Below are positions 25,931 to 35,842 of a stretch of 64,000 bases of DNA, piece after piece (the stretch's first letter is position 1; each line of letters starts with the position of its first letter). Below the pieces are notes generated by a model. That model did no database searches. It saw nothing but the letters and a program-made list of their open reading frames with translations, and was not told the DNA's origin. A program made the position numbers and the translations under genes. Source of the DNA: Petroclostridium xylanilyticum (GTDB taxonomy: Bacteria; Bacillota; Clostridia; SK-Y3); the NCBI RefSeq assembly GCF_002252565.1, contig NZ_NPML01000019.1, forward strand, positions 186,001 to 250,000, given 5' to 3'.

Positions 25931-26505
25931 CAGAGATTTCGCACCAAAATTCCAGTGGAAATTTTATTTTTACTTAAATTGTTATTTTTTATATTTACTT
26001 TAAAATTTGGCAACAATACAGACCGATAGGTTGTAAAAATAGTTACACCTCCCCCTACCCCAAAAATTCGCAAAATCAATTTCCAGTTTTTTGTTTTGGA
26101 TTAAGTCTTCATAAACAATGGATTTATCCAATCATCTTCTATTATAAATCTTTCATCTTTTATATCTTCAATAATATCTATCTGTAGCATACGTTTCTTT
26201 CTAAAGCCTCTAATACACCGGAAAAAATATAATTGCATTAAATTAAACGCCATTATTATAAACATTAATACAGTTTCTACGCCCGTAGAGTAATTGTTTC
26301 AAATAACTTTTGCTCATTCTATCAGCATCCTTTTTATGTGAAGTTTTTAGCAAAAACATTATAAAAGGGATGCTTTTATTTTGCAAATTTTTTCTCTATA
26401 ATTTCCAGTAAAAATCGGAAATTATCATATTCCCATTGACTATTCGTGAATCCTTATAAATCAACGGGCTATCGCCCTAAAAACTTTTTAAGTGCGAAAT
26501 CTCTG
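25931..26505 (-). mobile_element. Internally deleted insertion sequence, 575 bp
   Basis: The element is bounded by perfect 14-bp inverted ends: CAGAGATTTCGCAC at 25931-25944 and its complement at 26492-26505. It is flanked by identical 9-base direct repeats TATAAAATA (25922-25930 and 26506-26514), a target duplication that proves insertion of this unit. Inside are the transposase promoter (TTGCAA 26381-26386, 17-base spacer, TATAAT 26358-26363 on the minus strand), the first codons and the last roughly 55 codons of a transposase, with the middle lost. The 9-bp duplication is compatible with IS4-like families, but I cannot name the family. Confidence 0.8.
26101..26317 (-). pseudogene. Transposase remnant (N-terminal codons fused out of frame to C-terminus)
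   Basis: An ATG at 26317 starts MSKSYLKQL, a typical transposase opening. A second frame, shifted by one base, then carries YSTGVETVLMFIIMAFNLMQ, FRCIRGFRKKR and a C-terminus ending PLFMKT with a stop at 26101. That second frame resembles the end of a DDE transposase. The joint lies near 26290. Several hundred central codons with the catalytic residues are missing, so movement would need an enzyme supplied in trans. Confidence 0.65.
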
Positions 26506-26600
26506 TATAAAATATCATATGTGCTATTCCTGAAAGATTTTCTATTATTTCTATAGATGACATAGTACCTTTAAATGAATCAGGAGCTAATAGCATTTTC

Positions 26601-26628
26601 AAAAAACATCTTCTCACTTTTAAGAAGT
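26601..26628 (-). terminator. Short terminator at the end of the GH38 operon
   Basis: CTTCT/AGAAG stem overlapping the stop codon of the GH38 gene, followed on the minus strand by ATGTTTTTTG. The short stem makes it weak, but position and T-run fit an operon end. Confidence 0.45.
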
Positions 26629-29600
26629 TTTTAGATTTTGTTTGCTAACATCTACTATATATTCGTAGACTCTTTTACTTACTCTTGCATCATTTAATTT
26701 ATATCCAATTTCTCTTATCTGCTGATCTGCCTTGGCCATAAACATTTCATATGAAGCTTGGTGCGTGCAATACGTTTCCATATATTTTTTACGCAGTAAA
26801 ACTGCTGATAACCTGGCTTCAAGGGCAGTTCTCCTGTAGGTTTCAACATCCAGTTCCATTTTGCTTAGTTCAAACTGTACCTCAACTAAGCCCTTGTCAT
26901 CCATCAATTTTAATTCTTTTATTTCGTCTTTATATCTTTCTAACAATTGCTGTTTTTCTGCTAATTCACTTTCCGTCTCTGCCGCTCTTTTTTCTTCCTT
27001 TTCAATCTCTTCTTCTGTAATAAATTCTACAGCCTGGTACTCACTAAAATCATATTCCTGGTCAATATCACCGTCTACCCTTTGTACACTTTCATTTTTT
27101 GCTTCTAAAGCGCTGTATTGCCGCTCAGGCTCTATTTTTACAGATATGATTTTCTTGGGCCCGGCGATGACTTTAATGGTATTCCCATCTACAGCTTCAA
27201 TCTTTTCTTTTACTTCTTCATTTAGGTTTACATAGTATGCATTTTTGATTTTAAGTGCCAGCGAAATACCTGCTTCTGCCTGTTGCTCTGTCGTATTATA
27301 AAATCTTATAATGAAACCGCTGCCATCTTCCGCTCTTTTAACTGCTGTAACCTTTAAATTTCCAGATTCATCCTTTAATTGCATAAATCCCTGTTCATCC
27401 GGCAGTACCCCCTGGTGTTGGTCCGTCCTTACTACCCGGAATTCCGTATTGAAATAGTCGGCATATTTGGGTACCTTAGCCTCTTTCCAATCCCCTTTAT
27501 GCAAATAAAGGGCATAGCGAAATTCCATCGTCCGCAAGCACTGTGCATCCGGGGTACATATTGCCGGCCCGGCATCTCCTATCCTGGTCAGTAGGTCATG
27601 CCTTGCCACCCAGTTGACTCCTCTGAATAAAGTAAGAGCGATTGTATTTTTCTCTTTTAGGATTTCATACTCAGGCAATCCCTGATTTAAAACAGCCACT
27701 CCTTTTCCGCCGTCATGAATGTCAACAAAGGCCCTCTGAGGGAAAATGGTGATAGGTTCCGGTTCTCTTGCTCCAATAATAATTCTTTTTACATTTTCAG
27801 GTATATTGGAATCATCATAGCTTTCAGGAACAATTTTGTGTTGTGTAACATCAAACTGTGTTTCTGCATAAGAATACTCACTGCAAAGTCCTGTAGGGAA
27901 AAGAATCCTTAACCGGTGGTCTTTTACCGTATTCTTTACCTTTGTCTTGAACTTCAAGACAGGGGAACCCACCTCCAATGTCACCCAGGTAACAATGGGC
28001 AATCTCCTTTTGAATGTGCTTCTTGTCTTCCTGTCCGGTGATAATGTTTCCGGTACTTCCAGCGCTGTTTCTATTCTAACCTTTGCTCTAAGCGGCCCTG
28101 TTTCTACAAAACAGATTCTCGCCTCTTTATCTTTGCTTGTGATGATTGTGTCCTGCTGCGGATAAGAATAGTTGTATTCATCCCCTGCGTCGGCACCGTC
28201 TTCAAAAATCCCCATATTTGTATATGTGTTTTTTGTGATTTTATCTTCAATATTTAAAGTTCCGTCATCATTAATTTGCACCTTTAAAAATTCATTTTCT
28301 ATCAGCCTATCCCGGATATTGACCTGTATACCCGTATCGATAATTTCTTCCTGCTTCTCTAGAACAAAGAAAATGGTTTTGTATCCCAATGCCGGAACAT
28401 CCTTTACATATACCTTCGTTATCCCTGTCTCATCTTTCTGATAGGGGATATAGCGTCCCATGCCATCCTGTATGCTGTATTTTGAATCTATGTCATCTTT
28501 TATCGCTATAACACTGCTCCTATTCTCCGGTAATGTATTTAATACAACAAATGCAGATAATGCTTTATCACATTTTGTTGTGTTGATGTTAGAAACCAGG
28601 ATATTTAATGCACTATTTGCCAAACCGTTAGATAGTGAATAGGATTCTTCAAATCGTTTTTCCATATCTGTATGGACATCATCGATGCTTACACCGCATA
28701 TGCTGTCATGGGGATGATTTTTTAACAGCAATTTCCACGATTTTGTCAATATGTCCTGCTTATATTCCTGTCCCAAGCACCATAAAATCGTAGAAAGAGG
28801 CTCTGCAAATTTTTCCAGTTCCCTCTGGCAAATGTCGTTTTGCAGCTTGAGATACATCCTGCTGGAAAGAATGCCCGGGAATACTGATATAAACCTTCCG
28901 CTGTAAAGAGCACCTTTTAACTCTTTTAATCGGGGATTATATTTTTTTACAGCTTCCATATATTCTTCCGGTGTGCTCTGTACAACTTTTACATCACCAA
29001 AATCCATTCTTCCGTTTTGAATATACGGTAAAATGTCATCGGGAATCATTTCCTGGTCATAGCCGTTCATCAAAAGGACATTAGGTGTGGTAGCAAAGGG
29101 CATCAGTTTTTCTACTTCACTTTTTATCCTCTGGTTCATGATTTTACTATATTCCGCTAGCCTCATCGCATTTCTGTAACTGCTTAAAAAATAGACCGAG
29201 GTCATTTTAGTCCCATCAGGAGCTTCCCATGAAAATTCTGAATTGATGTCCGTCGGGTCCATTTCAACTCCTCTCCATACAAATAGACCTTTCATATCAA
29301 ATTCCTTGTGTACCTGTGGCGTCTGGGAGATTTGTCCAAAATTGTCCAGAAGCCATCCGACCTTCATCACCTTTCCAAATTCTTGTGCCATCCGGTGGCC
29401 GATCAGGAGATTTCTTACAACCGCTTCTTCACTTATTAACTGCCAGTCAGGTTGTAAATAATAAGGTCCTATAACCAATCTTTCCTCTGATGCGTACTTT
29501 TTAATTTTATTTTTAAACTCGTCTACATTTTTTCCCTGTAATTCAAGCTGGTCAAAGTAGTCTTCAATCATGGAAGTCTGTCCATCCAGGACAAACTTGT

Positions 29601-29739
29601 ACTGTGGTTCCTTTTCCAGTATTTCGAATAAATTATCAAAGAAAGGTACCAGCCATTCATTGGTATATTTACTATTTAGATACCATTCCCTGTCCCAGTG
29701 CGTATGGGAAATAATATGTGCGTATTTTGCTGTATCCAT
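26620..29739 (-). CDS. GH38 alpha-mannosidase with C-terminal coiled-coil extension
   Basis: A 1039-residue retaining alpha-mannosidase with no signal peptide, so cytoplasmic. The zinc-binding SHTHWDREWY motif is at residues 11-20. The nucleophile is D132 in GWLLDNFGQISQTPQ, and KNHPHDSICGVS carries another Zn-site residue. Beta-sandwich domains follow. About the last 130 residues form a highly charged heptad-like region (ITEEEIEKEEKRAAETESE onward) that the 879-residue paralogue at 31180 lacks. GAGGGAG precedes the ATG. It is the last gene of the LacI-controlled operon, downstream of the Gfo/Idh gene. It probably releases mannose from an imported alpha-mannoside; the bacterial MngB group of GH38 includes mannosylglycerate-type hydrolases. 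Confidence 0.92.
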   Translation of the reverse strand: MDTAKYAHIISHTHWDREWYLNSKYTNEWLVPFFDNLFEILEKEPQYKFVLDGQTSMIEDYFDQLELQGKNVDEFKNKIKKYASEERLVIGPYYLQPDWQLISEEAVVRNLLIGHRMAQEFGKVMKVGWLLDNFGQISQTPQVHKEFDMKGLFVWRGVEMDPTDINSEFSWEAPDGTKMTSVYFLSSYRNAMRLAEYSKIMNQRIKSEVEKLMPFATTPNVLLMNGYDQEMIPDDILPYIQNGRMDFGDVKVVQSTPEEYMEAVKKYNPRLKELKGALYSGRFISVFPGILSSRMYLKLQNDICQRELEKFAEPLSTILWCLGQEYKQDILTKSWKLLLKNHPHDSICGVSIDDVHTDMEKRFEESYSLSNGLANSALNILVSNINTTKCDKALSAFVVLNTLPENRSSVIAIKDDIDSKYSIQDGMGRYIPYQKDETGITKVYVKDVPALGYKTIFFVLEKQEEIIDTGIQVNIRDRLIENEFLKVQINDDGTLNIEDKITKNTYTNMGIFEDGADAGDEYNYSYPQQDTIITSKDKEARICFVETGPLRAKVRIETALEVPETLSPDRKTRSTFKRRLPIVTWVTLEVGSPVLKFKTKVKNTVKDHRLRILFPTGLCSEYSYAETQFDVTQHKIVPESYDDSNIPENVKRIIIGAREPEPITIFPQRAFVDIHDGGKGVAVLNQGLPEYEILKEKNTIALTLFRGVNWVARHDLLTRIGDAGPAICTPDAQCLRTMEFRYALYLHKGDWKEAKVPKYADYFNTEFRVVRTDQHQGVLPDEQGFMQLKDESGNLKVTAVKRAEDGSGFIIRFYNTTEQQAEAGISLALKIKNAYYVNLNEEVKEKIEAVDGNTIKVIAGPKKIISVKIEPERQYSALEAKNESVQRVDGDIDQEYDFSEYQAVEFITEEEIEKEEKRAAETESELAEKQQLLERYKDEIKELKLMDDKGLVEVQFELSKMELDVETYRRTALEARLSAVLLRKKYMETYCTHQASYEMFMAKADQQIREIGYKLNDARVSKRVYEYIVDVSKQNLKTS

Positions 29740-29818
29740 GATATATGCTCCCTCTCTGCTTAATTTTTTTAGTTTTTTAATTGTCTTTACAAATAAAAAT
29801 GTGCGATTTTAAAGTTGA

Positions 29819-29854
29819 AATGAAAGCAAAGCCTGTGTAGACCTTGCCTTCATT
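29819..29854 (-). other. Intercistronic inverted repeat
   Basis: AATGAAAGCAAAGCC and its imperfect complement ending TTCATT form a hairpin between the Gfo/Idh gene and the last GH38 gene. It may modulate read-through or RNA stability. Confidence 0.3.
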
Positions 29855-29863
29855 GCATATACA

Positions 29864-31138
29864 TTATTCCGGTCGGTTTTGATTTGAAATGTTTGTATAA
29901 TATTCCTGCATGTTTATAACCTTACCGCTCAGACGAGATTCTTCGGCTGCAAAAGCCATTAAATGGCTCTGTACAGAGATATCGGCCGAGGTCAGTGCCT
30001 GTGTACCGTCATTATTGGAAACCAGGGCAGCAAATTCTTTCATTAACCTGGTATCTCCGCCTGCATGCCTTCCATAAATTTTACCAGGGTAAATGATTTC
30101 CTTCCGCCCGGAAGCAAAATGAGTGATGATAATTTCATTTTTTTCCATGTGGCCATCGATTTGCCCCGCAGTACCCATGATTTTTATGGTTCTGGAAATT
30201 TCCGGTGTGAAAGCACACATGGTAAAGGCAGCTGTCACGCCTCCTTTAAATTCAGCAATAACTACCTGGTGGTCTGTTACATTATTGTCGCATTTGAAAA
30301 CACACCGGCCGTAAGGACCCTCTTTAAGGGCATTGATTCTGGCCTTTAGGCTTTTATCCTCACTAATAACAGAAGTCGGCCAATCTACATTGTCTCCCAG
30401 GTACTGTTTTACTGCTGAAAAAGCACACTCATGTTCTATTTTGCAACCCTGGATACACCGGTTTCCAGCCCCCTCCGGAGCATTCTCTACTTTAAAATAA
30501 GACAGTTCTCCAAAGGAAGAAATCTTTTCGCAATCACTGCCTGCCAGCCACAATAAAATATCCATGTCATGACAGCTTTTAGCAAGAATGATTGGACTTG
30601 ATTCTTCAGAATTCCTCCAATTTCCTCTTACAAAGCTGTGGGCAAAATGCCAGAATCCGATATTTTCATTATACTGAATGGAAACGATCTTACCAATTTT
30701 ATTCTGGGCTATCAGTTCTTTAATGGTACTGAAAAACGGTGTATAGCGCAGTACATGACATATCATGAAAATCCTTTTGTATTCCTGGGCGGCCTTTCCC
30801 AATTGAATACACTGGAAAGGGTCTGTAGCCATCGGTTTTTCCAAAAGAACATGGTAGCCCTGTCTTAGCGCCAGTAGTGCAGGCTCATAATGCATGCGGT
30901 CCTGGACGGCAATAATAACTGCATCACAAAACTGTGGCCTGTTCAACAGTTCTTCCCAGGATTTAAACTGAAATTCACCATTTATCTCATGATTTGCAGC
31001 AAATATTGTCCTTTTTTCATCATCAGGCTCAGCTACAGCTACAAACTGTACTTCCTGGGGATTACGCAACGCATAATCTCCATACACATCTTTTCCACGC
31101 TGTCCTGCACCTATTAGTGCAATCTTTACCTTTGACAT
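29864..31138 (-). CDS. Gfo/Idh/MocA family oxidoreductase
   Basis: A 424-residue NAD(P)-dependent dehydrogenase. The N-terminal Rossmann fold has IALIGAGQRGKDVYG, and the family EKP signature is HVLLEKPMATDP. A Cys-containing insert (CIQGCKIEHEC, about 215-230) occurs in a subset of the family and may bind metal or stabilise the fold. The start follows AGGAGGAT. It sits between two GH38 genes. Relatives oxidise or epimerise sugars, glycosides or inositols; E. coli YcjS, in a comparable cluster, oxidises glucosides at C3. The substrate here is not determinable from sequence. Confidence 0.9.
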   Translation of the reverse strand: MSKVKIALIGAGQRGKDVYGDYALRNPQEVQFVAVAEPDDEKRTIFAANHEINGEFQFKSWEELLNRPQFCDAVIIAVQDRMHYEPALLALRQGYHVLLEKPMATDPFQCIQLGKAAQEYKRIFMICHVLRYTPFFSTIKELIAQNKIGKIVSIQYNENIGFWHFAHSFVRGNWRNSEESSPIILAKSCHDMDILLWLAGSDCEKISSFGELSYFKVENAPEGAGNRCIQGCKIEHECAFSAVKQYLGDNVDWPTSVISEDKSLKARINALKEGPYGRCVFKCDNNVTDHQVVIAEFKGGVTAAFTMCAFTPEISRTIKIMGTAGQIDGHMEKNEIIITHFASGRKEIIYPGKIYGRHAGGDTRLMKEFAALVSNNDGTQALTSADISVQSHLMAFAAEESRLSGKVINMQEYYTNISNQNRPE

Positions 31139-31179
31139 ATATATCCTCCTTACAGAGCCAGGTTTTTCTATAATAAAAA

Positions 31180-33819
31180 CTAATAATAAATCTTTAAAGT
31201 AATAATTTCCCTGCCTTTTGCTCTAATCAAAATTTTTTTGTCCCGCACTTCAAGCATTTTTATACTTTCTTCCAGCATGTTGGACTGATATGCTTCCTTT
31301 ATAGCCATGGCTGTCTCTATTTCAAATTCTATAGGCACGTGGTCAATATTGTACATTCTTAATATTAAAGATTGATCCTTTTCACATTTTTTCAAGGCTG
31401 AAACAATGAGCCTATCATCGCTTATGGTAAACCACGAATATTCGGGTGGTAAAAAACCATTTTCATGCCTGTCAGCTACTGCTGCCCTCAAAGGATAGTT
31501 AAACTCATAGGCCTGTTTATATGTGTTATCCTCTATAACACTCTTATTGTGCAATACAAGAGAATATTCAAATATCTGCGTCCCTGCACACCGAGCGTCA
31601 GGAGTATAAACAATTGGGGTAGTGCACGGCTGTCCATCTCTTGAAGTGGTTAAGACTTCTCTGAACATCCACCGTACCGACCTTATTAATGTCAGCAATA
31701 CATCTAATCCTTTTGTGCTTCTTTTTACCTGGTACTCATAAAGCCCTTTGTTGCCAAGCGTCAGGAATTTCTTGTCATCATGAATACTCATAAATAGTTG
31801 AAGAGGTTTAAAAGGAGTTAAAATCTCATTATCTTCTTCTTTGACTTCATCTACCTCTATGCTTCTTTTTATTACGTCAAAAGGACTATGGGCATAATCA
31901 TAGTCTGCCTTTATATCCGTAGGAAATTTGACGCATAATATGTGGTCTGCAGCATTATTTTCCACAACTGTCTTAAAGTCAATACGATTTATTCCCTGAT
32001 AGAGTGTAATATAGGATACTATTGGACAGGAAACCCTATTACCATCTCTTTTAAAATATTTATCATCCAATCTTTCGGGTATATTAAGTTCCAGTTCCAT
32101 CTTTAAAGTAGACTGCAGCGGTGTATTATTCACGATGGAAACTCCTTTTAATACAGGATAATATACCTCATCTACAAATGGACTAGCATACTGGTATTCG
32201 TCTCCGCAGTCTCCCCTATCTTCAAACAAATTCATTCTTTCGTAGGTAAGATCATTTTTCTTATCGTAAATTGAAACAGTGCCATCTGCCTTCGGAAATA
32301 TCGCATAAAATTCATTTTCAATTTTTTGTTCAAAATTTTTGGTCATCTGGTACTGCTGATACTTTCTCTTCTCTCTTAAAACTGAGGGATGAACAATATA
32401 TGTCTTATATCCCAGCGGTGGAACATCCTTTGCTATAAATCTTATTTTAAAGTTTCTCATGGGATGTTTTTCCTTGGATTTATATTTAAACTCCTTCAAT
32501 AGCACTTCTTCAAAAACATCTATGAGTTCATAAGCAATTTCGTTGCCTTGAACATCATAAATTCTTACATCCTTCACATTTTCCTGCATAGGAAAGCCTA
32601 CGACCGTCTCAATAATATCCGTCCTTGACCATCCTAAGGGATTATAAACAATCAATGCCTTTTGCCCTTCTCTGAGACCTTTTGTCGAAATGCTGGATAC
32701 CAGATTTTCAAAGGCCAGTTCAGAAATACGGCTGCTTATCTCATAGGAATGCTTATACCGTGTCATTACATCTTCCATAACTGCATCGGAAGAACAGCCG
32801 CATATGCTGTCATGGGGATGGTTTTTGATTAGCTCCTTCCACGCCTGGTTGATAAAGTTTTGGGGATACTTCCCCCCCAGCATATAGCTGAATACACTTA
32901 GCGGTTCGGTATACTTTTCAAGCTCTGTCTCACATTTATGATTGGTCTGCTTTACATAACATCTGGTAGACTCCACAGAAGGATTTACCTGTGCGTCTTT
33001 TCCATCCCTCAATTCACCCCGGATAGTTTTTAATTTATCAGGATCAATTTCTTTCTTGATGCCATCTATAAAATCCTGTATGGAAGCATTTACTACCTGG
33101 ATTTCCGGGAAAGTATCTCTTACCTGCCTGATCAATTGCGTCATATCCGGCTGCGGGTACAGATGATCCGATCCGTTTAGCATAAGATAGGACCGCACAG
33201 ATGCAGAATCTTTTAGGACATCCCAGAGCTTTTTAAATTGGGTTACCGGTTCCATCCCTAAGTGTCCCCAGCTTTTTAAATTCCAGTACCCGGCTACCAG
33301 ATGCTCACACAAAATTTTGGACCCGTCAGGCGCTTCCCAGTAAAATTCGCTTTTCCCGGCTCTTTCTTTATCAATTCCTCTGAAGAATAGTGCATTATCA
33401 ATATGAAAATTTTTTAAAATTTGCGGTAACTGGGAAATATGACCAAAGTTGTCTGGTAAATAGCCGCACATTAACTTTTTACCGAACTTCCCGGCTACTT
33501 TATCTCCCATTAGTAGATTTCTGATGGTAGACTCTCCCGACGGTATGAATTCATCCGGAATGATATACCAAGGCCCAATACTGATTCTGCCTTCTTTTAT
33601 ATACTGACGAATTTTATCCTCTTTTTCAGGGTATATTTCAAGATAATCCTCCAAAATGACCGTCTGACCGTCAAAAGTAAAACATTTAAACTCCGGGTCA
33701 GCATCAAGGATTTCCAGTAATTGATCTACTAAGTCACATAAACGGATCCTAAAGTCATTAAAGGTCCGGTACCATTCCCTGTCCCAGTGGGTAGTAGATA
33801 TGATATAAAAAGTTTCCAT
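31180..33819 (-). CDS. GH38 alpha-mannosidase (MngB-like size)
   Basis: An 879-residue cytoplasmic alpha-mannosidase. The Zn motif TTHWDREWY is near residues 9-17, the nucleophile is D123 in GYLPDNFGHISQLPQ, and KNHPHDSICGCSSD follows near residue 330. The start at 33819 (METFYIIS) has AAGGAG six bases upstream; the ATG six codons earlier lacks a site. Length and motif spacing match bacterial GH38 enzymes such as E. coli MngB, which hydrolyses phosphomannosylglycerate. No PTS gene is present here, so an unphosphorylated substrate delivered by the ABC importer is more likely. Confidence 0.92.
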   Translation of the reverse strand: METFYIISTTHWDREWYRTFNDFRIRLCDLVDQLLEILDADPEFKCFTFDGQTVILEDYLEIYPEKEDKIRQYIKEGRISIGPWYIIPDEFIPSGESTIRNLLMGDKVAGKFGKKLMCGYLPDNFGHISQLPQILKNFHIDNALFFRGIDKERAGKSEFYWEAPDGSKILCEHLVAGYWNLKSWGHLGMEPVTQFKKLWDVLKDSASVRSYLMLNGSDHLYPQPDMTQLIRQVRDTFPEIQVVNASIQDFIDGIKKEIDPDKLKTIRGELRDGKDAQVNPSVESTRCYVKQTNHKCETELEKYTEPLSVFSYMLGGKYPQNFINQAWKELIKNHPHDSICGCSSDAVMEDVMTRYKHSYEISSRISELAFENLVSSISTKGLREGQKALIVYNPLGWSRTDIIETVVGFPMQENVKDVRIYDVQGNEIAYELIDVFEEVLLKEFKYKSKEKHPMRNFKIRFIAKDVPPLGYKTYIVHPSVLREKRKYQQYQMTKNFEQKIENEFYAIFPKADGTVSIYDKKNDLTYERMNLFEDRGDCGDEYQYASPFVDEVYYPVLKGVSIVNNTPLQSTLKMELELNIPERLDDKYFKRDGNRVSCPIVSYITLYQGINRIDFKTVVENNAADHILCVKFPTDIKADYDYAHSPFDVIKRSIEVDEVKEEDNEILTPFKPLQLFMSIHDDKKFLTLGNKGLYEYQVKRSTKGLDVLLTLIRSVRWMFREVLTTSRDGQPCTTPIVYTPDARCAGTQIFEYSLVLHNKSVIEDNTYKQAYEFNYPLRAAVADRHENGFLPPEYSWFTISDDRLIVSALKKCEKDQSLILRMYNIDHVPIEFEIETAMAIKEAYQSNMLEESIKMLEVRDKKILIRAKGREIITLKIYY

Positions 33820-33863
33820 AAAATTCTCCTTATTCAATAAATCATACTTACTACGAAAACTAA

Positions 33864-34946
33864 TCAGTTTTCTTCCTTGTTAAATATATGAATTTTATTA
33901 GGGTTAAACGTCATATACACATTCTGGTCCAAAGGAAAATTACTTTCAGGCTGGATACGGACACTGATAAGGTTTTTCCCCATTTCTACTGCAATATAAT
34001 CATCCGACCCTAAAGTTTCTACAACCGAAGACACGCCCTTTAAGCAGTTATCTGATGGCTGAAGGGAAATATTTATATCTTCAGGCCTTACTCCAATCAC
34101 AACCTCTTTTCCCTTGATTTTTTCTTCAATGGTTTGATTGACTTCTTTTGGAAGTAGATATTTATTTCCATCGCAAGCAAAAACGTATTTGTCTCCAACC
34201 ATTTCAATGATTCCTTCCAAGAAGTTCATTGGAGGACTGCCAATAAATCCTGCTACAAATTTATTATTTGGCCTGTTATATATTTCAGTAGGTGTGCCAA
34301 CCTGCATCAATTCACCTTTATTCATGATTGCAATTCTATCACTTAGTGTCATCGCTTCTGCTTGGTCGTGAGTAACATAAATAATAGTCGCCTTTAATTT
34401 TTTATGAATTCTTTTAAGCTCGGTCCTCATTTTTATCCTGAGCTTGGCATCAAGATTGCTGAGCGGTTCATCCAGCAGCAAAACCTCCGGCTCCAGCACA
34501 AGTGCACGGCCCAATGCCACTCTCTGTCTTTGTCCTCCCGAGAGTTCGGAAGGCCTTCTTTTTTCCAGTCCCTCCAGGTCTAAAAGCTTTAATGCCCATT
34601 GAATTTTTTCTCGCTTTATTTTTTCTTCTACCTTCCGAATTTTTAAACCAAAACCTATATTGGCTTCAACAGTCATATGTGGAAATAACGCATAGCTCTG
34701 AAATACCATTGCTAGCCCTCTATCCTTGGCCTGTACGTCATTTGCCAACTTGTCTCCTATATACAATTTTCCACTTGTAATGTCTTCAAGCCCGGCTATC
34801 ATTCTCAAAGTAGTTGACTTTCCACAACCGGAAGGTCCTACCAGTGAAATAAATTCACCATTCTTTATCTCAAGGTTTAGATCTTTTACTGCATTAAATC
34901 CATTAGGATATTTTTTACAAATATTCTGTAAACTTAAACTCGCCAC
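33864..34946 (-). CDS. CUT1 sugar ABC transporter ATPase (MsmX/UgpC type)
   Basis: A 360-residue ATPase. It has Walker A GPSGCGKSTT, the signature LSGGQRQRVALGRAL, Walker B VLLLDEPLSNLDAKL and H-loop VTHDQAEAMTL. A C-terminal OB-fold (TOBE) regulatory domain follows, with GVRPEDINIS. It starts with GTG after GGAGG. It is the only sugar-importer ATPase in the window, encoded directly after its permease genes, while the four other importer operons lack one. It may therefore also energise those importers, as MsmX does in Bacillus. Confidence 0.93.
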   Translation of the reverse strand: MASLSLQNICKKYPNGFNAVKDLNLEIKNGEFISLVGPSGCGKSTTLRMIAGLEDITSGKLYIGDKLANDVQAKDRGLAMVFQSYALFPHMTVEANIGFGLKIRKVEEKIKREKIQWALKLLDLEGLEKRRPSELSGGQRQRVALGRALVLEPEVLLLDEPLSNLDAKLRIKMRTELKRIHKKLKATIIYVTHDQAEAMTLSDRIAIMNKGELMQVGTPTEIYNRPNNKFVAGFIGSPPMNFLEGIIEMVGDKYVFACDGNKYLLPKEVNQTIEEKIKGKEVVIGVRPEDINISLQPSDNCLKGVSSVVETLGSDDYIAVEMGKNLISVRIQPESNFPLDQNVYMTFNPNKIHIFNKEEN

Positions 34947-34968
34947 CCTAAATCCTCCTTATCTAAAA

Positions 34969-35829
34969 CTATTTTACTGCTCCTGCAGTAGCTCCTGATA
35001 TCATATATTTTTGGACAAAAAACGTAAACACAATTACCGGTAATGATACAAGCAGTGACAACGTTGTTACCGAAACAGGATTAGGAGAAAATGCTCCAAA
35101 CAGAGATTTTAAATATACCGGCAACGGAATAACGCTTACCGATGAAGTTGCCGTGAGAAAATATGAGAATATAAACTCATTCCACGACAGCAGGAAAACA
35201 TATATTGCCCCCGCAGCCAGCCCCGGAAGGGCAACCGGCAACACAATCCTGGTAAATGCATACAGCTTGCTTGCCCCCATAATGTGAGCCTGTTCTTCCA
35301 AATCTACCGGAATAGTTTCAAATACCCCTTGGGCAATATAAACAACATAAGGCAGCCCTAATATTGAATGCGCCAGAGCAATTTTTACCACTGGAGGTAA
35401 ATTGTATAAAAACGAAAGATTAAATGTATATGCTACTGGTATTACCGAAGATATATCGGGAAATAATCTGACAGAAAGTATTAAAAATACCAATACTCCT
35501 TTGGCAGAAAATTTAAAACGCGACAGGGAATAAGCTGCCGGCGCACCTATCAACATGCAGATTGCTACAGTAAGCAGTGCAATTTGCAAGCTCATAAGGC
35601 CATTTCCCCAGAATCGTCTATCACCTAAATAATATTTATACATTTCAAAGGTAGGTTTATAAGGCCACCATGGAACAGGGTATTTCCCTCCTGTGATCCA
35701 GCTGCTTCTATCGCTGATAGAATACTTAAACATAACATATATAGGAAATATGACCACCAACATACATAAAATGATTAAAGCCAGCCATATTAATTTTTCT
35801 TTATTAAAAGCCTTTCTATTCAAACTCAA
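34969..35829 (-). CDS. Sugar ABC transporter permease, MalG type
   Basis: A 286-residue CUT1 permease with about six membrane segments. Its EAA loop reads EEQAHIMGASKL, differing from the usual ARIDG core (IMGA in place of IDGA). The TTG start at 35829 follows GGAGG at normal spacing. It pairs with the permease at 35843, whose EAA loop has a related TMGSG core, so this importer belongs to a distinct CUT1 subgroup. That fits its having a dedicated ATPase. Confidence 0.9.
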   Translation of the reverse strand: MSLNRKAFNKEKLIWLALIILCMLVVIFPIYVMFKYSISDRSSWITGGKYPVPWWPYKPTFEMYKYYLGDRRFWGNGLMSLQIALLTVAICMLIGAPAAYSLSRFKFSAKGVLVFLILSVRLFPDISSVIPVAYTFNLSFLYNLPPVVKIALAHSILGLPYVVYIAQGVFETIPVDLEEQAHIMGASKLYAFTRIVLPVALPGLAAGAIYVFLLSWNEFIFSYFLTATSSVSVIPLPVYLKSLFGAFSPNPVSVTTLSLLVSLPVIVFTFFVQKYMISGATAGAVK

Positions 35830-35842
35830 ACCTATAACCTCC

